Below are positions 6,577-14,991 of a DNA stretch of 28,983 bases, one piece after another. A program made the position numbers and the translations under genes. Numbering within the stretch: the first letter of the stretch is position 1; the number at the start of each line of letters is the position of its first letter. The stretch covers positions 1-28,983 of the forward strand of contig NZ_QTXL01000011.1 of assembly GCF_003461625.1 (NCBI RefSeq). The letters run 5' to 3'. This DNA comes from Clostridium sp. AF15-31. Its GTDB lineage: Bacteria; Bacillota; Clostridia; Lachnospirales; Lachnospiraceae. The notes beneath the pieces were generated by a model. The model made no database searches and was not told where the DNA came from. It saw only the letters and a program-made list of their open reading frames with translations.

Positions 6577-6909
6577 ACTTAATTTTCCTCCAATACCCAT
6601 ATTTTGTAAGAATGATTTTTTGTTGTAATAAAAATACATCCTTTTTTGCTAGGTTTTAGCTTTAGAGTTAGTATGTGGCAAATGTGGGGAATTATACTCT
6701 TACAAATACGAATGGACATAAATTTATGGCTAAGAGATGGTAAAGAACAAAAAATAAAAATCAGTCAAAACTGATCAATATCGGCAAGCTGGAAGAATTG
6801 TTTGTTGAGATATGGGATTGAGAACAGGTTCTACTGCAGGTATAAGCTTCATATACTGTTCTAACAGACTTAAGAAAGCTTCTGAAGGCTTTTTGGAAAA
6901 GGGGAATAC
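6577..6909. other. Divergent intergenic region between spoVT and yabP
   Basis: No gene is seen. A/T-rich sequence leads to spoVT on the minus strand. On the plus strand, CATATACT at 6850-6857 matches the sigma-E -10 consensus CATACAnT at most positions, and yabP is a sigma-E gene in Bacillus, but the -35 region is poor. The control elements of both sporulation genes should lie here. Confidence 0.4.
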
Positions 6910-7194
6910 ATGGAGAAGGTACAGAGCACAGGAAATTCCGATGGACATAAACTGATCATGGATGCCAGAAAGGAAGCAAAGATAACCGGAGTGGAAAAGG
7001 TAATCTCGTTTGAACCGGATCTGGTATATCTTCTCACAAAGGCCGGAAAGATGAAGCTGACCGGAAAAGATATGCATATGACGAATCTGGATATTGACAA
7101 GGGCGTTCTTGACATGAATGGAAAGGTTGACTGTATTTGTTATATGACAGATAAAGAGGACAGAACATTTTCGCTTAAGAGGTTGTTTAAATAA
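6910..7194 (+). CDS. yabP: Sporulation protein YabP
   Basis: A 94-residue soluble protein of the YabP/YqfC family. The conserved block runs from HKLIMDARKEAKITGVEKV through VYLLTKAGKMKLTGKDMHM to LDIDKGVLDMNGKVD. AGGGG lies 6 nt before the ATG. Its stop overlaps the yabQ start (TAATG), indicating translational coupling. In Bacillus yabP and yabQ are mother-cell genes, and yabQ is needed for spore cortex formation; the biochemical role of YabP is not known. Confidence 0.9.
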   Translation: MEKVQSTGNSDGHKLIMDARKEAKITGVEKVISFEPDLVYLLTKAGKMKLTGKDMHMTNLDIDKGVLDMNGKVDCICYMTDKEDRTFSLKRLFK

Positions 7195-7574
7195 TGACGG
7201 AAATGATGGAACAACAGTCAACCGCGTTTGCCGTATGTGTGCTATGCGGCGTAATCATTGGTTTTCTGATAAGTTGTTTTTATGCTTTAAAAAAAGTGAT
7301 AAAGATGCATAACGTCTGGATTGGTATTTTTGATCTGACGTTTTGGCTTGCATTATGTGCAATGATTATTCTGGTGATGTTTTATTATAATAGCGGAGAG
7401 ATTCGGCTGTATATTTTTTTAGGATTTTTTTCGGGAGCCGGGGTGTATTTTGCTACTATAAATTGGGTTGTTTCCAGACTGCTGGACTACATATTGTATG
7501 GGATAAAAATGGGGTTGAGAAAAGTGATTTTAAAGGCAAAAATGCTTGTTGACATAATTTGTTCGAGAAGGTAA
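7194..7574 (+). CDS. yabQ: Spore cortex biosynthesis membrane protein YabQ
   Basis: A 126-residue integral membrane protein with three clear hydrophobic segments (about 10-32, 43-66, 72-95) and a basic C-terminus, as in the YabQ family. The start overlaps the yabP stop by one base. In Bacillus YabQ localises to membranes around the forespore and is required for cortex. The last codons overlap the promoter of divIC (7549-7577), so yabQ and divIC may be transcribed at different times. Confidence 0.88.
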   Translation: MTEMMEQQSTAFAVCVLCGVIIGFLISCFYALKKVIKMHNVWIGIFDLTFWLALCAMIILVMFYYNSGEIRLYIFLGFFSGAGVYFATINWVVSRLLDYILYGIKMGLRKVILKAKMLVDIICSRR

Positions 7575-7577
7575 AAT
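7549..7577 (+). promoter_or_regulatory. Sigma-A promoter of divIC inside the end of yabQ
   Basis: A perfect TTGACA (7549-7554), a 17-nt spacer, then TAAAAT (7572-7577). The transcript would start around 7584. This rules out the in-frame ATG at 7579 as a start for the vegetative transcript. The leader carries a TTCGAA(N)TTCGAA inverted arrangement. Confidence 0.85.
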
Positions 7578-7659
7578 TATGTCAATACACTTCGAAAGAA
7601 CTGTTTTTATAGCAGAACAGGTCTGTTCGAAAAGAAGCAGGAAACAGGGGAAATGGACC

Positions 7660-7959
7660 ATGGGTAGAAGCAATACCGGAAGAAAACAATCGAAGATCAG
7701 CACCGCTATTATTCTGATCACTCTTCTTTTACTGGTTGTTGTCGTGTTGGTGAAGTCGATTCAGTTAAGGGAGAAGAGAGCAGAGCTGCAGGTACAGGCA
7801 GCAGAGATTACTGCCCAGATTGAAGATGCACAGAACGAGCATAAGAAACTGGAAGAAAAAGAAGACTATATGAAGACGAAGAAATACGTTGAGGATGTTG
7901 CAAGAAATCAGCTTGGGCTGGTATATCCTGACGAAATAGTGATTCGCCCTGAAGAATAA
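7660..7959 (+). CDS. divIC: Septum formation initiator DivIC (FtsB-like)
   Basis: A 99-residue bitopic protein: a short basic cytoplasmic end (MGRSNTGRKQSK), one membrane segment (about 13-32), a coiled coil (LREKRAELQVQAAEITAQIEDAQNEHKKLEEKE), and the FtsB/DivIC end motif (VEDVARNQLGLVYPDEIVI). It forms the divisome subcomplex with FtsL and DivIB at mid-cell. The start at 7660 is preferred: GGGG lies about 9-10 nt upstream and the upstream in-frame ATG is too close to the promoter. A terminator follows, so divIC looks like a single-gene vegetative unit inside a sporulation neighbourhood. Confidence 0.92.
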   Translation: MGRSNTGRKQSKISTAIILITLLLLVVVVLVKSIQLREKRAELQVQAAEITAQIEDAQNEHKKLEEKEDYMKTKKYVEDVARNQLGLVYPDEIVIRPEE

Positions 7960-7997
7960 ACACAGAATTAAGAAAGAAATATAAAAAAGAGTCAAAG

Positions 7998-8034
7998 AAA
8001 AGTGATAGCTGTTTTCAGCTTTCGCTTTTTTTTT
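7998..8034 (+). terminator. Intrinsic terminator of divIC
   Basis: AAAAGTGATAGCTG (7998-8011) pairs with CAGCTTTCGCTTTT (8016-8029) around TTTT, with one wobble and one mismatch, followed by a run of T to 8034. Confidence 0.8.
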
Positions 8035-8048
8035 ACGTTCAGTCTCCG

Positions 8049-8054
8049 TATAAT
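8049..8054 (+). promoter_or_regulatory. Likely -10 box of spoIIE
   Basis: A perfect TATAAT 36 nt before the ATG, without a good -35 at 17 nt (only a T run). This fits a promoter that needs an activator; in Bacillus spoIIE is activated by Spo0A with sigma-A. No exact TGTCGAA is present nearby; only TGTCTGACA overlaps the -10 end. Confidence 0.5.
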
Positions 8055-8089
8055 GTCTGACACTTAAGGCAAAAAGGGAGGACATATAT

Positions 8090-10213
8090 ATGAAAGAAAA
8101 AAAGGTGAATCGGGTTTTGTTGTATCTGCTGGGCTTTCTGTGCGGCCATTCTGCGGTTGTTGGAATGCATCCGTTTATGGTTCCGATGCTGGCAGCAGTT
8201 TACAGCATCAGACAAAGTACGTTTGGGTTGTTTGCAGCCATGCTCTTTGGCGGAGCAGTTATGTATGGAATCGGCGGTTGGAATGCAGGAAGCTTTTTTC
8301 AGATGGGACCATATGTAATGGGGGAACAGCAGCTTCCGGTTACATATTTTCTGTTAAAATATAGTTTGATCCTGATCGGTGTTCTGGTCGGTCTGAACCT
8401 GACGGAGGGAGTTCGGAGAAACCTGTCCGAATACACAGACAGAAGTGGAAAAAAGACAAAACGAAAAGGTGTGAAACAATCATATGGAACCAATATCCGG
8501 TGGATTCTGGCTGGCATATGTGCCATACTTGTCTTTGGAATCAGTACGGTCTGTGGTCTGATGGTCGAACCGGTGCAGAATGCCCTGCCGGCTGCCGGCT
8601 GCGAGGCGGTGATCTCGACAGGATTGATTCCTGCATTCCGCAAAGGTCTGGAGGTTATCCTGCTGCATAAGAGGGAACGGGATCATTATAATGAAGAATT
8701 GCTTGGAATACTGATAGTAGTTACAGTATGTATATGGGGAATGCCATATAAAATAGGCGGAGTTGTTACCTGGCTGCTGATGACCGGTCTGTATCTGTCC
8801 TGGTATACGTTGCATCGGTTTGGAGCCGGATATGGAATGGCGGTAACGGGTGTATGTGGTCTGATCACAGCGATCAAAAGCGGACAAGCAGAATTTGTCG
8901 GAAGTTTTTTTATCTGTGCGATCCTGGTGCTTGCGGGCAGAGCATTATCGGATAAGAAGAAAACAGGCACTATTGTGTCAGTGCTGCTTGCATGTGTATT
9001 GATCGGACTTACTTACGATCCGTATTTTCTGACACCTGAGGGGATAAAAAGTGCTGGCAGTGCAGTGCTGTTATTTGCAGCGACACCAAAATGGATGCTT
9101 ACCGTCAGGGATGGATGGATCCAGTCGCAGTATAATTTTCAGACAGCAACGGAAATCAACCGGATAACGGCAGAGAAAATACGGGAATTATCCGGGGCAT
9201 TTAAACGGATCGAATATACGCTTGCCGGATGTGGCCCGGCGGCTGCCAAGGTAGATCTGGGTGAGATCGGAGATATGATCGGAAGATTTTCCGATAATCT
9301 GGAAACGGCAGAACCGGTTCCGTTTAACCGGGAGGAGCAGTTGCGGACGCGCTTTCTGGAACAGGGGGTGATCATGACGCACCTTTCTTCGATGAAGAAT
9401 GAAATGGATCATGTACAGTATTATATAACAGCCAGAACAAAGAATCAGAAAATCATGTTGTCAAAGGATGCAGCAGACATTCTTTCAGAGGTTTTTGATA
9501 AGCCAATCCGGGCATCCGAGGATACTTCAGCGATCATATCTGAAAATGACCGTGTGATCACATTTGAGGAATGTGCGAGGTATCGCTGCAGTTATTTTGT
9601 CAGAAGAATCAAGAAATATGGTTCCAATGTATCGGGAGACAATTTTTCGGTGAAGGAGCATGAGGATGGCAGACTTGTAATGATGATCTCGGATGGGATG
9701 GGAAGCGGAAGCCTTGCATCCTGCGAGAGTACGTTGATGATTGACACGATGGAAGAACTGCTGGATGCTGGCTTTGACCCTTCTTATGGAATTGCATTTT
9801 CCAATAATTGCATTTCCGAAAAAAACAGCGGACGGTGTTTTACAACCTTTGATATGGGAATCGTAGACCTGTACAACGGGGAGCTGACACAGTATAAGCA
9901 GGGGGCAGCACCGACATATATTATACATTCAGAGGGAATCGAGGTTCTTTGTGGGGCGTCACTTCCAATCGGAGTTCTGCCGGAGGCAGAATGTGATGTG
10001 ATCCATCAGGAGCTGGAACCGGAGGATCGACTGGTGATGGTGAGTGATGGAGCGTTTGGGGATGAAGAGGATATGCGTGAGATCCTGGAGAATCTGGATA
10101 CGGAGGACTGCAAGGAAACGCTGGAGTATATCATTTCACAGGTGCTTCTGCGTTGTGAAGGCAGACTTGAGGATGATGTGACGGTGATCGTGGCAAAATT
10201 GGAAATAGCATAA
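8090..10213 (+). CDS. spoIIE: Stage II sporulation protein E, membrane PP2C-type phosphatase
   Basis: A 707-residue protein, slightly shorter than the Bacillus form. The N-terminal half holds about ten membrane segments (about 10-320), a regulatory coiled region follows, and residues about 500-707 form the SpoIIE/PP2C phosphatase (SGDNFSVKEHEDGRLVMMIS then DGMGSGSLA, CFTTFDMGIVD, KQGAAPTYI, LVMVSDGAFGD), with the metal-binding aspartates in place. It dephosphorylates the anti-anti-sigma factor SpoIIAA, freeing sigma-F in the forespore, and associates with the polar septum. GGGAGG lies about 9 nt before the ATG. The spoIIAA and spoIIAB genes are not in the window. Confidence 0.96.
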   Translation: MKEKKVNRVLLYLLGFLCGHSAVVGMHPFMVPMLAAVYSIRQSTFGLFAAMLFGGAVMYGIGGWNAGSFFQMGPYVMGEQQLPVTYFLLKYSLILIGVLVGLNLTEGVRRNLSEYTDRSGKKTKRKGVKQSYGTNIRWILAGICAILVFGISTVCGLMVEPVQNALPAAGCEAVISTGLIPAFRKGLEVILLHKRERDHYNEELLGILIVVTVCIWGMPYKIGGVVTWLLMTGLYLSWYTLHRFGAGYGMAVTGVCGLITAIKSGQAEFVGSFFICAILVLAGRALSDKKKTGTIVSVLLACVLIGLTYDPYFLTPEGIKSAGSAVLLFAATPKWMLTVRDGWIQSQYNFQTATEINRITAEKIRELSGAFKRIEYTLAGCGPAAAKVDLGEIGDMIGRFSDNLETAEPVPFNREEQLRTRFLEQGVIMTHLSSMKNEMDHVQYYITARTKNQKIMLSKDAADILSEVFDKPIRASEDTSAIISENDRVITFEECARYRCSYFVRRIKKYGSNVSGDNFSVKEHEDGRLVMMISDGMGSGSLASCESTLMIDTMEELLDAGFDPSYGIAFSNNCISEKNSGRCFTTFDMGIVDLYNGELTQYKQGAAPTYIIHSEGIEVLCGASLPIGVLPEAECDVIHQELEPEDRLVMVSDGAFGDEEDMREILENLDTEDCKETLEYIISQVLLRCEGRLEDDVTVIVAKLEIA

Positions 10214-10258
10214 ACTTTCCGGTTTGTTACTTGAAATTTATGGCAGGCTTGTATTAAG

Positions 10259-10319
10259 ATAACGAAGAAATGTATATGACCGGATGTAAAATAACGAAGC
10301 TGCATATATCGGTGGATGC
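10259..10319. repeat. Short imperfect direct repeat between spoIIE and tilS
   Basis: ATAACGAAG(N)nATGTATATG at 10259 recurs 32 bp later as ATAACGAAGCTGCATATAT, both followed by a GGATG. The rest of the 210-nt gap shows no terminator or clear promoter. Confidence 0.35.
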
Positions 10320-10424
10320 AGGATTTTAAAGAAACGTTTATACAATATACATACAAAGATACAGGTAATGAATATAGATGATCGAATATCCGAATCATAG
10401 AAGACGGACAGGTGTGGAAAACAG

Positions 10425-11867
10425 ATGACAGAAAATACATTAGAAGAACAGATTTATCAATTTATAAAAGAAAAAAATTTGCTTAAAGCAGGAGATGTCT
10501 GCATCGTTGGTGTGTCCGGCGGAGCGGATTCCATCTGTCTGCTGACGGTTCTGGCAGGACTTCGGGAGAAAATGGAGCTCAAGCTGTATGCTGTCCATGT
10601 TAACCATATGATCCGCGGAACAGAGGCAGATGCAGATGAATCTTATGTGGCAGAGTATTGTAAGAAGCTTGGAATACCATGTGACTGTTACCATATCGAT
10701 GTGCCGCAGCTTGCAAAGGAACAGAGACTGACGGAGGAAGAAGCGGGAAGAAATGCACGGTATGGGGCATTTTCTCAGACGGCAGACAGGCGTGGCCTTT
10801 CTGATTATAAGGTAGCGGTTGCTCATAACAAAAATGATGTAGCAGAGACGGTACTGCTCAACATGGTAAGGGGAACGGGGATCGCCGGAATGGCCGGAAT
10901 ACCGGTAAAGCGGGACCGAATCGTGCGTCCGTTACTTTCATGTACCAGACAGGAGATTGAGACTTATCTGGAACAGCAGGAGATACAGTATTGTACGGAT
11001 TCCACAAATCTGGAAAATGATTATGCCAGAAATAAGATCCGTAATCAGGTGATTCCGGCACTTAATGAGATAAACACACAGGTAGCGGCACATATCAGTC
11101 AGGCAGCAGCCTATGCGGCTATGTATGATACCTATGTGACGAAGCAGGTAGGATATTTTCTGGATGAACATATGGAGATACGGAAACAGACCGGAAAAAC
11201 AGATGCATATGTATTGGAAATCAGGAAGCTACGGGAACAGGATGAACTGATCGAGGATCTTGTGATCTTAGAATTGATTGGCAGAGTCAGCGGCGGAAGA
11301 AAGGATGTCGGTCAGAACCATGTAAGAGAAGTGAAGAAGCTGTATCAGGCAGCTGCGGGAAGCCGGATCATGCTTCCGCATGGTGGAATGGTATATCAGA
11401 ATTATGGATACCTGTGTTTTGAGAAGACAGCAGAGGGCGCACGCGATATCGACTGGCAGGAGATAGTTATAAAAGGTGCAGGTGAATATATCCTGCCCGG
11501 AATGGGAAGGATGAAGATTGAAATATTTGAGAAATCTGTTCATTTAGATTTAACAAAAAAAGAGTATACGAAGTTTGCAGATTATGATAGAATACAGAAT
11601 GGCATTACTATCAGGAAATATATGGAAAATGACTATATGGTGATCGCATCAGATGGCTCAACGAAGAAGATAAACCGGTTATTTTCATCTTGCAAGATAC
11701 CGGTGGCAGAGCGTTTGCAGATACCGCTTGTAGCTTCCGGACATGACATCATCTGGGCAGTGGGCGTCCGGTTGAGTGAGAAGTACAAGGTACGGCCTGA
11801 TACAAAAAGAGTAATATGTTTAGAATATATACCAGAAGGAGAAAATGAAGATGAAAGAGCAGATTAA
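10425..11867 (+). CDS. tilS: tRNA(Ile)-lysidine synthase
   Basis: A 480-residue cytoplasmic enzyme that attaches lysine to C34 of the AUA-reading tRNA-Ile using ATP; normally essential. The PP-loop SGGADS is at residues 31-36, followed by AVHVNHMIRG, AHNKNDVAETVLLNMVRGTG and IVRPLL, all typical. The C-terminal substrate-binding domains end with KYKVRPDTKRVICLEY. The ribosome binding site is modest (AGGTGTGGA). The 3' end overlaps the hpt start region, so the pair is translationally coupled, as in Bacillus and Clostridia. Confidence 0.96.
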   Translation: MTENTLEEQIYQFIKEKNLLKAGDVCIVGVSGGADSICLLTVLAGLREKMELKLYAVHVNHMIRGTEADADESYVAEYCKKLGIPCDCYHIDVPQLAKEQRLTEEEAGRNARYGAFSQTADRRGLSDYKVAVAHNKNDVAETVLLNMVRGTGIAGMAGIPVKRDRIVRPLLSCTRQEIETYLEQQEIQYCTDSTNLENDYARNKIRNQVIPALNEINTQVAAHISQAAAYAAMYDTYVTKQVGYFLDEHMEIRKQTGKTDAYVLEIRKLREQDELIEDLVILELIGRVSGGRKDVGQNHVREVKKLYQAAAGSRIMLPHGGMVYQNYGYLCFEKTAEGARDIDWQEIVIKGAGEYILPGMGRMKIEIFEKSVHLDLTKKEYTKFADYDRIQNGITIRKYMENDYMVIASDGSTKKINRLFSSCKIPVAERLQIPLVASGHDIIWAVGVRLSEKYKVRPDTKRVICLEYIPEGENEDERAD

Positions 11868-12372
11868 AGTCATGATATCTGAAACTGAAGTAGATAACAG
11901 AATCTCAGAGATGGCAGCAGCTATTGATAAAGCATATGCAGGAAAGGCCGTTCATCTGATCGGAATATTAAAAGGAAGTGTATTCTTCATGTGTGAGCTG
12001 GCGAAGAAGATCACGGTTCCTGTAACCATGGATTTTATGTCGGTCAGCAGTTATGGAGATGATACGAAATCATCAGGAATTGTGAAGTTGAATAAGGATC
12101 TGGATGAATCAATAGAAGGAAAAAATGTGATCGTCGTTGAAGATATTCTCGATTCAGGAAGAACGCTGTCGTATCTGATCAAATTATTAAATAACAGAAA
12201 GCCAGCGAGCATGCAGGTAATAACTCTGCTTGATAAGCCGGAGAGACGTGTGATTCCGGTTGAATTATATATGACAGGATTTACGATCCCGGATCGTTTT
12301 GTAGTAGGATATGGACTTGATTGTGCACAGAAGTATAGGAACCTTCCATATATCGGAGTGATTGAACAGTAG
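11851..12372 (+). CDS. hpt: Hypoxanthine phosphoribosyltransferase
   Basis: A 173-residue enzyme converting hypoxanthine or guanine plus PRPP to IMP or GMP (purine salvage). The PRPP-binding loop is VVVEDILDSGRTLSYL; GILKGSVFFM and the flexible-loop region MDFMSVSSYGDDTKSSG are also present. ATG 11851 is preferred over ATG 11845 because AAGGAG (11836-11841) is 9 nt from the first and only 3 nt from the second. It overlaps tilS by 17 nt. It sits between tilS and ftsH, the same order as in Bacillus. Confidence 0.96.
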   Translation: MKEQIKVMISETEVDNRISEMAAAIDKAYAGKAVHLIGILKGSVFFMCELAKKITVPVTMDFMSVSSYGDDTKSSGIVKLNKDLDESIEGKNVIVVEDILDSGRTLSYLIKLLNNRKPASMQVITLLDKPERRVIPVELYMTGFTIPDRFVVGYGLDCAQKYRNLPYIGVIEQ

Positions 12373-12421
12373 ATATCAGACTGTTTATATAAAAAGACAG
12401 ACCAAGATGAAGGAGTAGACA

Positions 12422-14344
12422 ATGAATAAGAAGAGAGCAAGAAGTGCTGTTGTGATTTATGCGATCATCCTTATTGTCGGATTCCTGCTGATCAACAAAT
12501 GGCTGGGTGGCAGCAGTAATGTTGCGACCAATTACAGCTATACGGAATTTTCGGCAGATCTGAACGCGGGAAACATCGCAGCGGTAGATATTACACAGAA
12601 TACAAATGTGCCGACAGCAACCGTAGATGTGGAGTTTGTTTCCGGAAAACAGCTTACATTCTATGCGGCAGATGTTAATGAGATTATTAAGATCTATAAT
12701 GACTATGAAGCAGCAGTTGATAAGAAGAATGCGACAGCTTCTGCAGAGGATCAGGTAAAACTGGCAAAGTACAATCTGTATGATGTGCAGAAGGAAAGCA
12801 TGCTTGGCATGTGGATCCCATATCTGATCATTATGATCATTATGGTCATTATCATGACATTCATGATCGGACGAATCCAGGGTGGTGGATCCGGCGGACA
12901 GATGATGAACTTCGGAAAGAGCCGTGCCAAGAAGAATGAAGATATCGGAAAGACGGTTACATTTAAAGATGTAGCAGGGCTGGATGAGGAGAAAGAAGAT
13001 CTGGAAGAGATCGTCAGCTTCCTTAAGAATCCGGGAAGATTCGTAAAGGTTGGAGCCAGAATCCCTAAGGGTGTTCTGTTAGTAGGACCTCCGGGAACCG
13101 GTAAGACATTGATGGCAAAGGCGGTTGCAGGTGAAGCCGGGGTACCGTTCTTCAGCATTTCGGGATCTGATTTCGTGGAAATGTTTGTCGGTGTCGGTGC
13201 TTCTCGTGTAAGAGATCTGTTTGACGAAGCAAAGAAGAATGCTCCATGTATTATTTTCATCGATGAGATCGATGCTGTTGCAAGACAGCGTGGTACCGGA
13301 CTTGGCGGTGGACATGATGAGAGAGAGCAGACCTTGAACCAGTTGCTTGTTGAGATGGATGGTTTCGGTGTAAATGAAGGAATTATCGTTCTTGCAGCAA
13401 CCAACCGTGTGGATATTCTTGACCATGCGATCTTAAGACCTGGTCGTTTTGACCGTAAGGTATTCGTAAATCGTCCGGATGTCAAGGGTAGAGAAGAGAT
13501 CCTGAAGGTTCATACAAAGAATAAGCCACTTGCAGAAGATGTAAATCTGAATGATATTGCAAGAACAACGGCAGGTTTTGCAGGTGCTGATTTGGAGAAC
13601 CTGATGAACGAAGCTGCGATTTGTGCAGCGAAGGATAACCGTGCTTATATTGTAAAAGAAGATGTAGATAAATCATTTATCAAAGTTGGAATCGGTGGAG
13701 AGAAGAAGAGTCGTCTGGTACCGGAGAGCGAGCGCAGAATCACCGCTTATCATGAATCCGGTCATGCGATCCTGTTCCATTTGCTTCCTCATGTGGGACC
13801 GGTTTATACCGTATCTATCATCCCGACCGGAACCGGTGCAGGTGGATATACGATGCCGCTTCCTGAAAATGATAACGTATTCATGACAAAGGCAAAGATG
13901 TTAGAGGATATCAAGGTAAGCCTTGGCGGACGTATCGCGGAAGAACTGATCCTTGAGGATATCACAACAGGTGCTTCGCAGGATATCAAACAGGCAAGCC
14001 AGTATGCCAGAGCAATGGTTACCAAGTACGGTATGTCTGAGAAGCTTGGTCTGATCAACTACGAAAGTGATGATCAGGAAGAAGTATTCCTTGGACGTGA
14101 TCTTGGCCATGCAAAGAATTACAGTGAGAAGGTTGCCGGAACGATCGATAAGGAAGTGAAGCGTATCATCGATGAATGTTATGCAGATGCCAGAGCGATC
14201 CTTGAAGCACATGAAGACATCCTTCATAAATGTGCAGCTCTTCTTCTCGAGAAAGAGAGAATCGACCGGGCTGAGTTTGAAGCATTGTTTGATGATGTAC
14301 CAAATGCAAATTCTGCTGCAAACGCAGAGCCTTCAACAATATAG
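12422..14344 (+). CDS. ftsH: ATP-dependent zinc metalloprotease FtsH
   Basis: A 640-residue membrane AAA+ protease that extracts and degrades membrane and unstable soluble proteins as a hexamer. TM1 is at about 9-26 and TM2 at about 129-150 with a small outer domain between. Walker A is GPPGTGKT (222-229), Walker B is IIFIDEID (277-284), and the second region of homology is around 326-343. The zinc site is HESGH (444-448), with D521 in TTGASQD as the likely third ligand. AAGGAG precedes the ATG. It ends the tilS-hpt-ftsH run, and a strong stem-loop follows at 14407. Confidence 0.97.
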   Translation: MNKKRARSAVVIYAIILIVGFLLINKWLGGSSNVATNYSYTEFSADLNAGNIAAVDITQNTNVPTATVDVEFVSGKQLTFYAADVNEIIKIYNDYEAAVDKKNATASAEDQVKLAKYNLYDVQKESMLGMWIPYLIIMIIMVIIMTFMIGRIQGGGSGGQMMNFGKSRAKKNEDIGKTVTFKDVAGLDEEKEDLEEIVSFLKNPGRFVKVGARIPKGVLLVGPPGTGKTLMAKAVAGEAGVPFFSISGSDFVEMFVGVGASRVRDLFDEAKKNAPCIIFIDEIDAVARQRGTGLGGGHDEREQTLNQLLVEMDGFGVNEGIIVLAATNRVDILDHAILRPGRFDRKVFVNRPDVKGREEILKVHTKNKPLAEDVNLNDIARTTAGFAGADLENLMNEAAICAAKDNRAYIVKEDVDKSFIKVGIGGEKKSRLVPESERRITAYHESGHAILFHLLPHVGPVYTVSIIPTGTGAGGYTMPLPENDNVFMTKAKMLEDIKVSLGGRIAEELILEDITTGASQDIKQASQYARAMVTKYGMSEKLGLINYESDDQEEVFLGRDLGHAKNYSEKVAGTIDKEVKRIIDECYADARAILEAHEDILHKCAALLLEKERIDRAEFEALFDDVPNANSAANAEPSTI

Positions 14345-14406
14345 ACAATAGTAACACGAACAAATTGAATGAAAACCAATAAAAATTTGTACATGTTGCA
14401 CAAAAA

Positions 14407-14438
14407 CGGCGTTTTTTGAATAATTTCAAAAAACGCCG
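14407..14438 (+). terminator. Stem-loop terminator after ftsH, flanked by TTGCACAA repeats
   Basis: A perfect 14-bp stem (14407-14420 with 14425-14438) with a TAAT loop. The T-rich tail is imperfect (CTCTCTGTTTT). The hairpin is flanked by direct copies of TTGCACAA at 14396-14403 and 14448-14455. Confidence 0.72.
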
Positions 14439-14492
14439 CTCTCTGTTTTGCACAATAAAATTTTTAAAATAAAAAAATGTTTGGGCAGACTT

Positions 14493-14524
14493 TTACAAGT
14501 ATTTGTATATAATAATACTTGTAA
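14493..14524. promoter_or_regulatory. Perfect inverted repeat enclosing a TATAAT
   Basis: TTACAAGTATT (14493-14503) is the exact reverse complement of AATACTTGTAA (14514-14524). The 10-nt loop contains TATAAT (14508-14513). It could be an operator over a promoter for a short transcript that ends at the terminator at 14586-14612, though no good -35 is seen at 17 nt. Confidence 0.45.
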
Positions 14525-14585
14525 CCCCCCAATACATTATATAGTTTTGGCTACACCCCATAAGTAACAAAATACCTTCTCCAAA

Positions 14586-14620
14586 AGAGGCAGTCGTACG
14601 TTGACTGTCTCTTTTATTTT
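14586..14620 (+). terminator. Intrinsic terminator in a gene-free region
   Basis: AGAGGCAGTC (14586-14595) pairs with GACTGTCTCT (14603-14612; one wobble) around a 7-nt loop, followed by TTTATTTT. No coding gene precedes it, since ftsH already has a stem-loop 150 nt earlier. A small RNA of roughly 95 nt from 14519 to 14615 is possible. Confidence 0.72.
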
Positions 14621-14666
14621 GCTTCGGTGAAAGGACAACCCTTTTATGCCGACCATCCGAATAAAA

Positions 14667-14900
14667 AAGCCCCACAGCACCCTCCACCGCTCTCCGGGGG
14701 TCTGCCCCAGTTATAAATACCTTGCTACGTTTTCTATTCACTGCACATGTCTGATTCGTAAATACTCCTGTGCTAACTCGCCTTCGGCTCAAACAAGCAC
14801 TCGTATTTACTGACAATGTGCAGTTCATGACGAAAGCCTCGCAATCGTATTTATAACAGGGGCAGCCCCCGGGGAGCGGCGGAGGATGCTGTGGGGCTTA
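14667..14900. repeat. Giant imperfect hairpin HP3 with the same core as HP1
   Basis: The outer arms 14667-14720 and 14847-14900 are reverse complements at all but about five positions; the outer part is G+C-rich (AGCCCCACAGC, CCGGGGG) and the inner part is GTTATAAATAC with GTATTTATAAC. The core 14724-14842 matches HP1. Its stems are GC 14724-14725 with 14841-14842; TGCACA 14742-14747 with 14817-14822; GTC 14749-14751 with 14812-14814; GTAAATAC 14758-14765 with 14803-14810; GTGCT 14770-14774 with 14796-14800; GCC 14780-14782 with 14786-14788. The arms have no resemblance to the HP1 arms. Runs of A before and T after the hairpin could make it a bidirectional terminator. Confidence 0.85.
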
Positions 14901-14931
14901 GTTTTTGCCATTGGTTGTCAGCATAAAAAGG

Positions 14932-14960
14932 TTGTCTATTTATTAAAAAAGTATTAGAAT
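14932..14960 (+). promoter_or_regulatory. Promoter of the GH13 gene
   Basis: TTGTCT (14932-14937), a 17-nt spacer, then TAGAAT (14955-14960), 31 nt before the ATG. No catabolite (cre) site was recognised. Confidence 0.68.
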
Positions 14961-14991
14961 GAAAAGGCATAAACGAAAGGGAGAGTTTTGA

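Noticed and set aside
6577..6639. SpoVT extended upstream by 21 residues
   Set aside because: The conserved SpoVT N-terminus begins at 6576 and the GGAGG lies inside the would-be extension.
12751..13485. A 244-residue minus-strand frame inside ftsH
   Set aside because: It is the antisense of a highly conserved AAA+ domain; codon bias of ftsH explains its openness.
14541..14585. PreQ1-I riboswitch suggested by GGCTACACCCC
   Set aside because: The 5' strand of the P1 stem and the A-rich tail that closes the pseudoknot are absent, and no queuosine gene follows.
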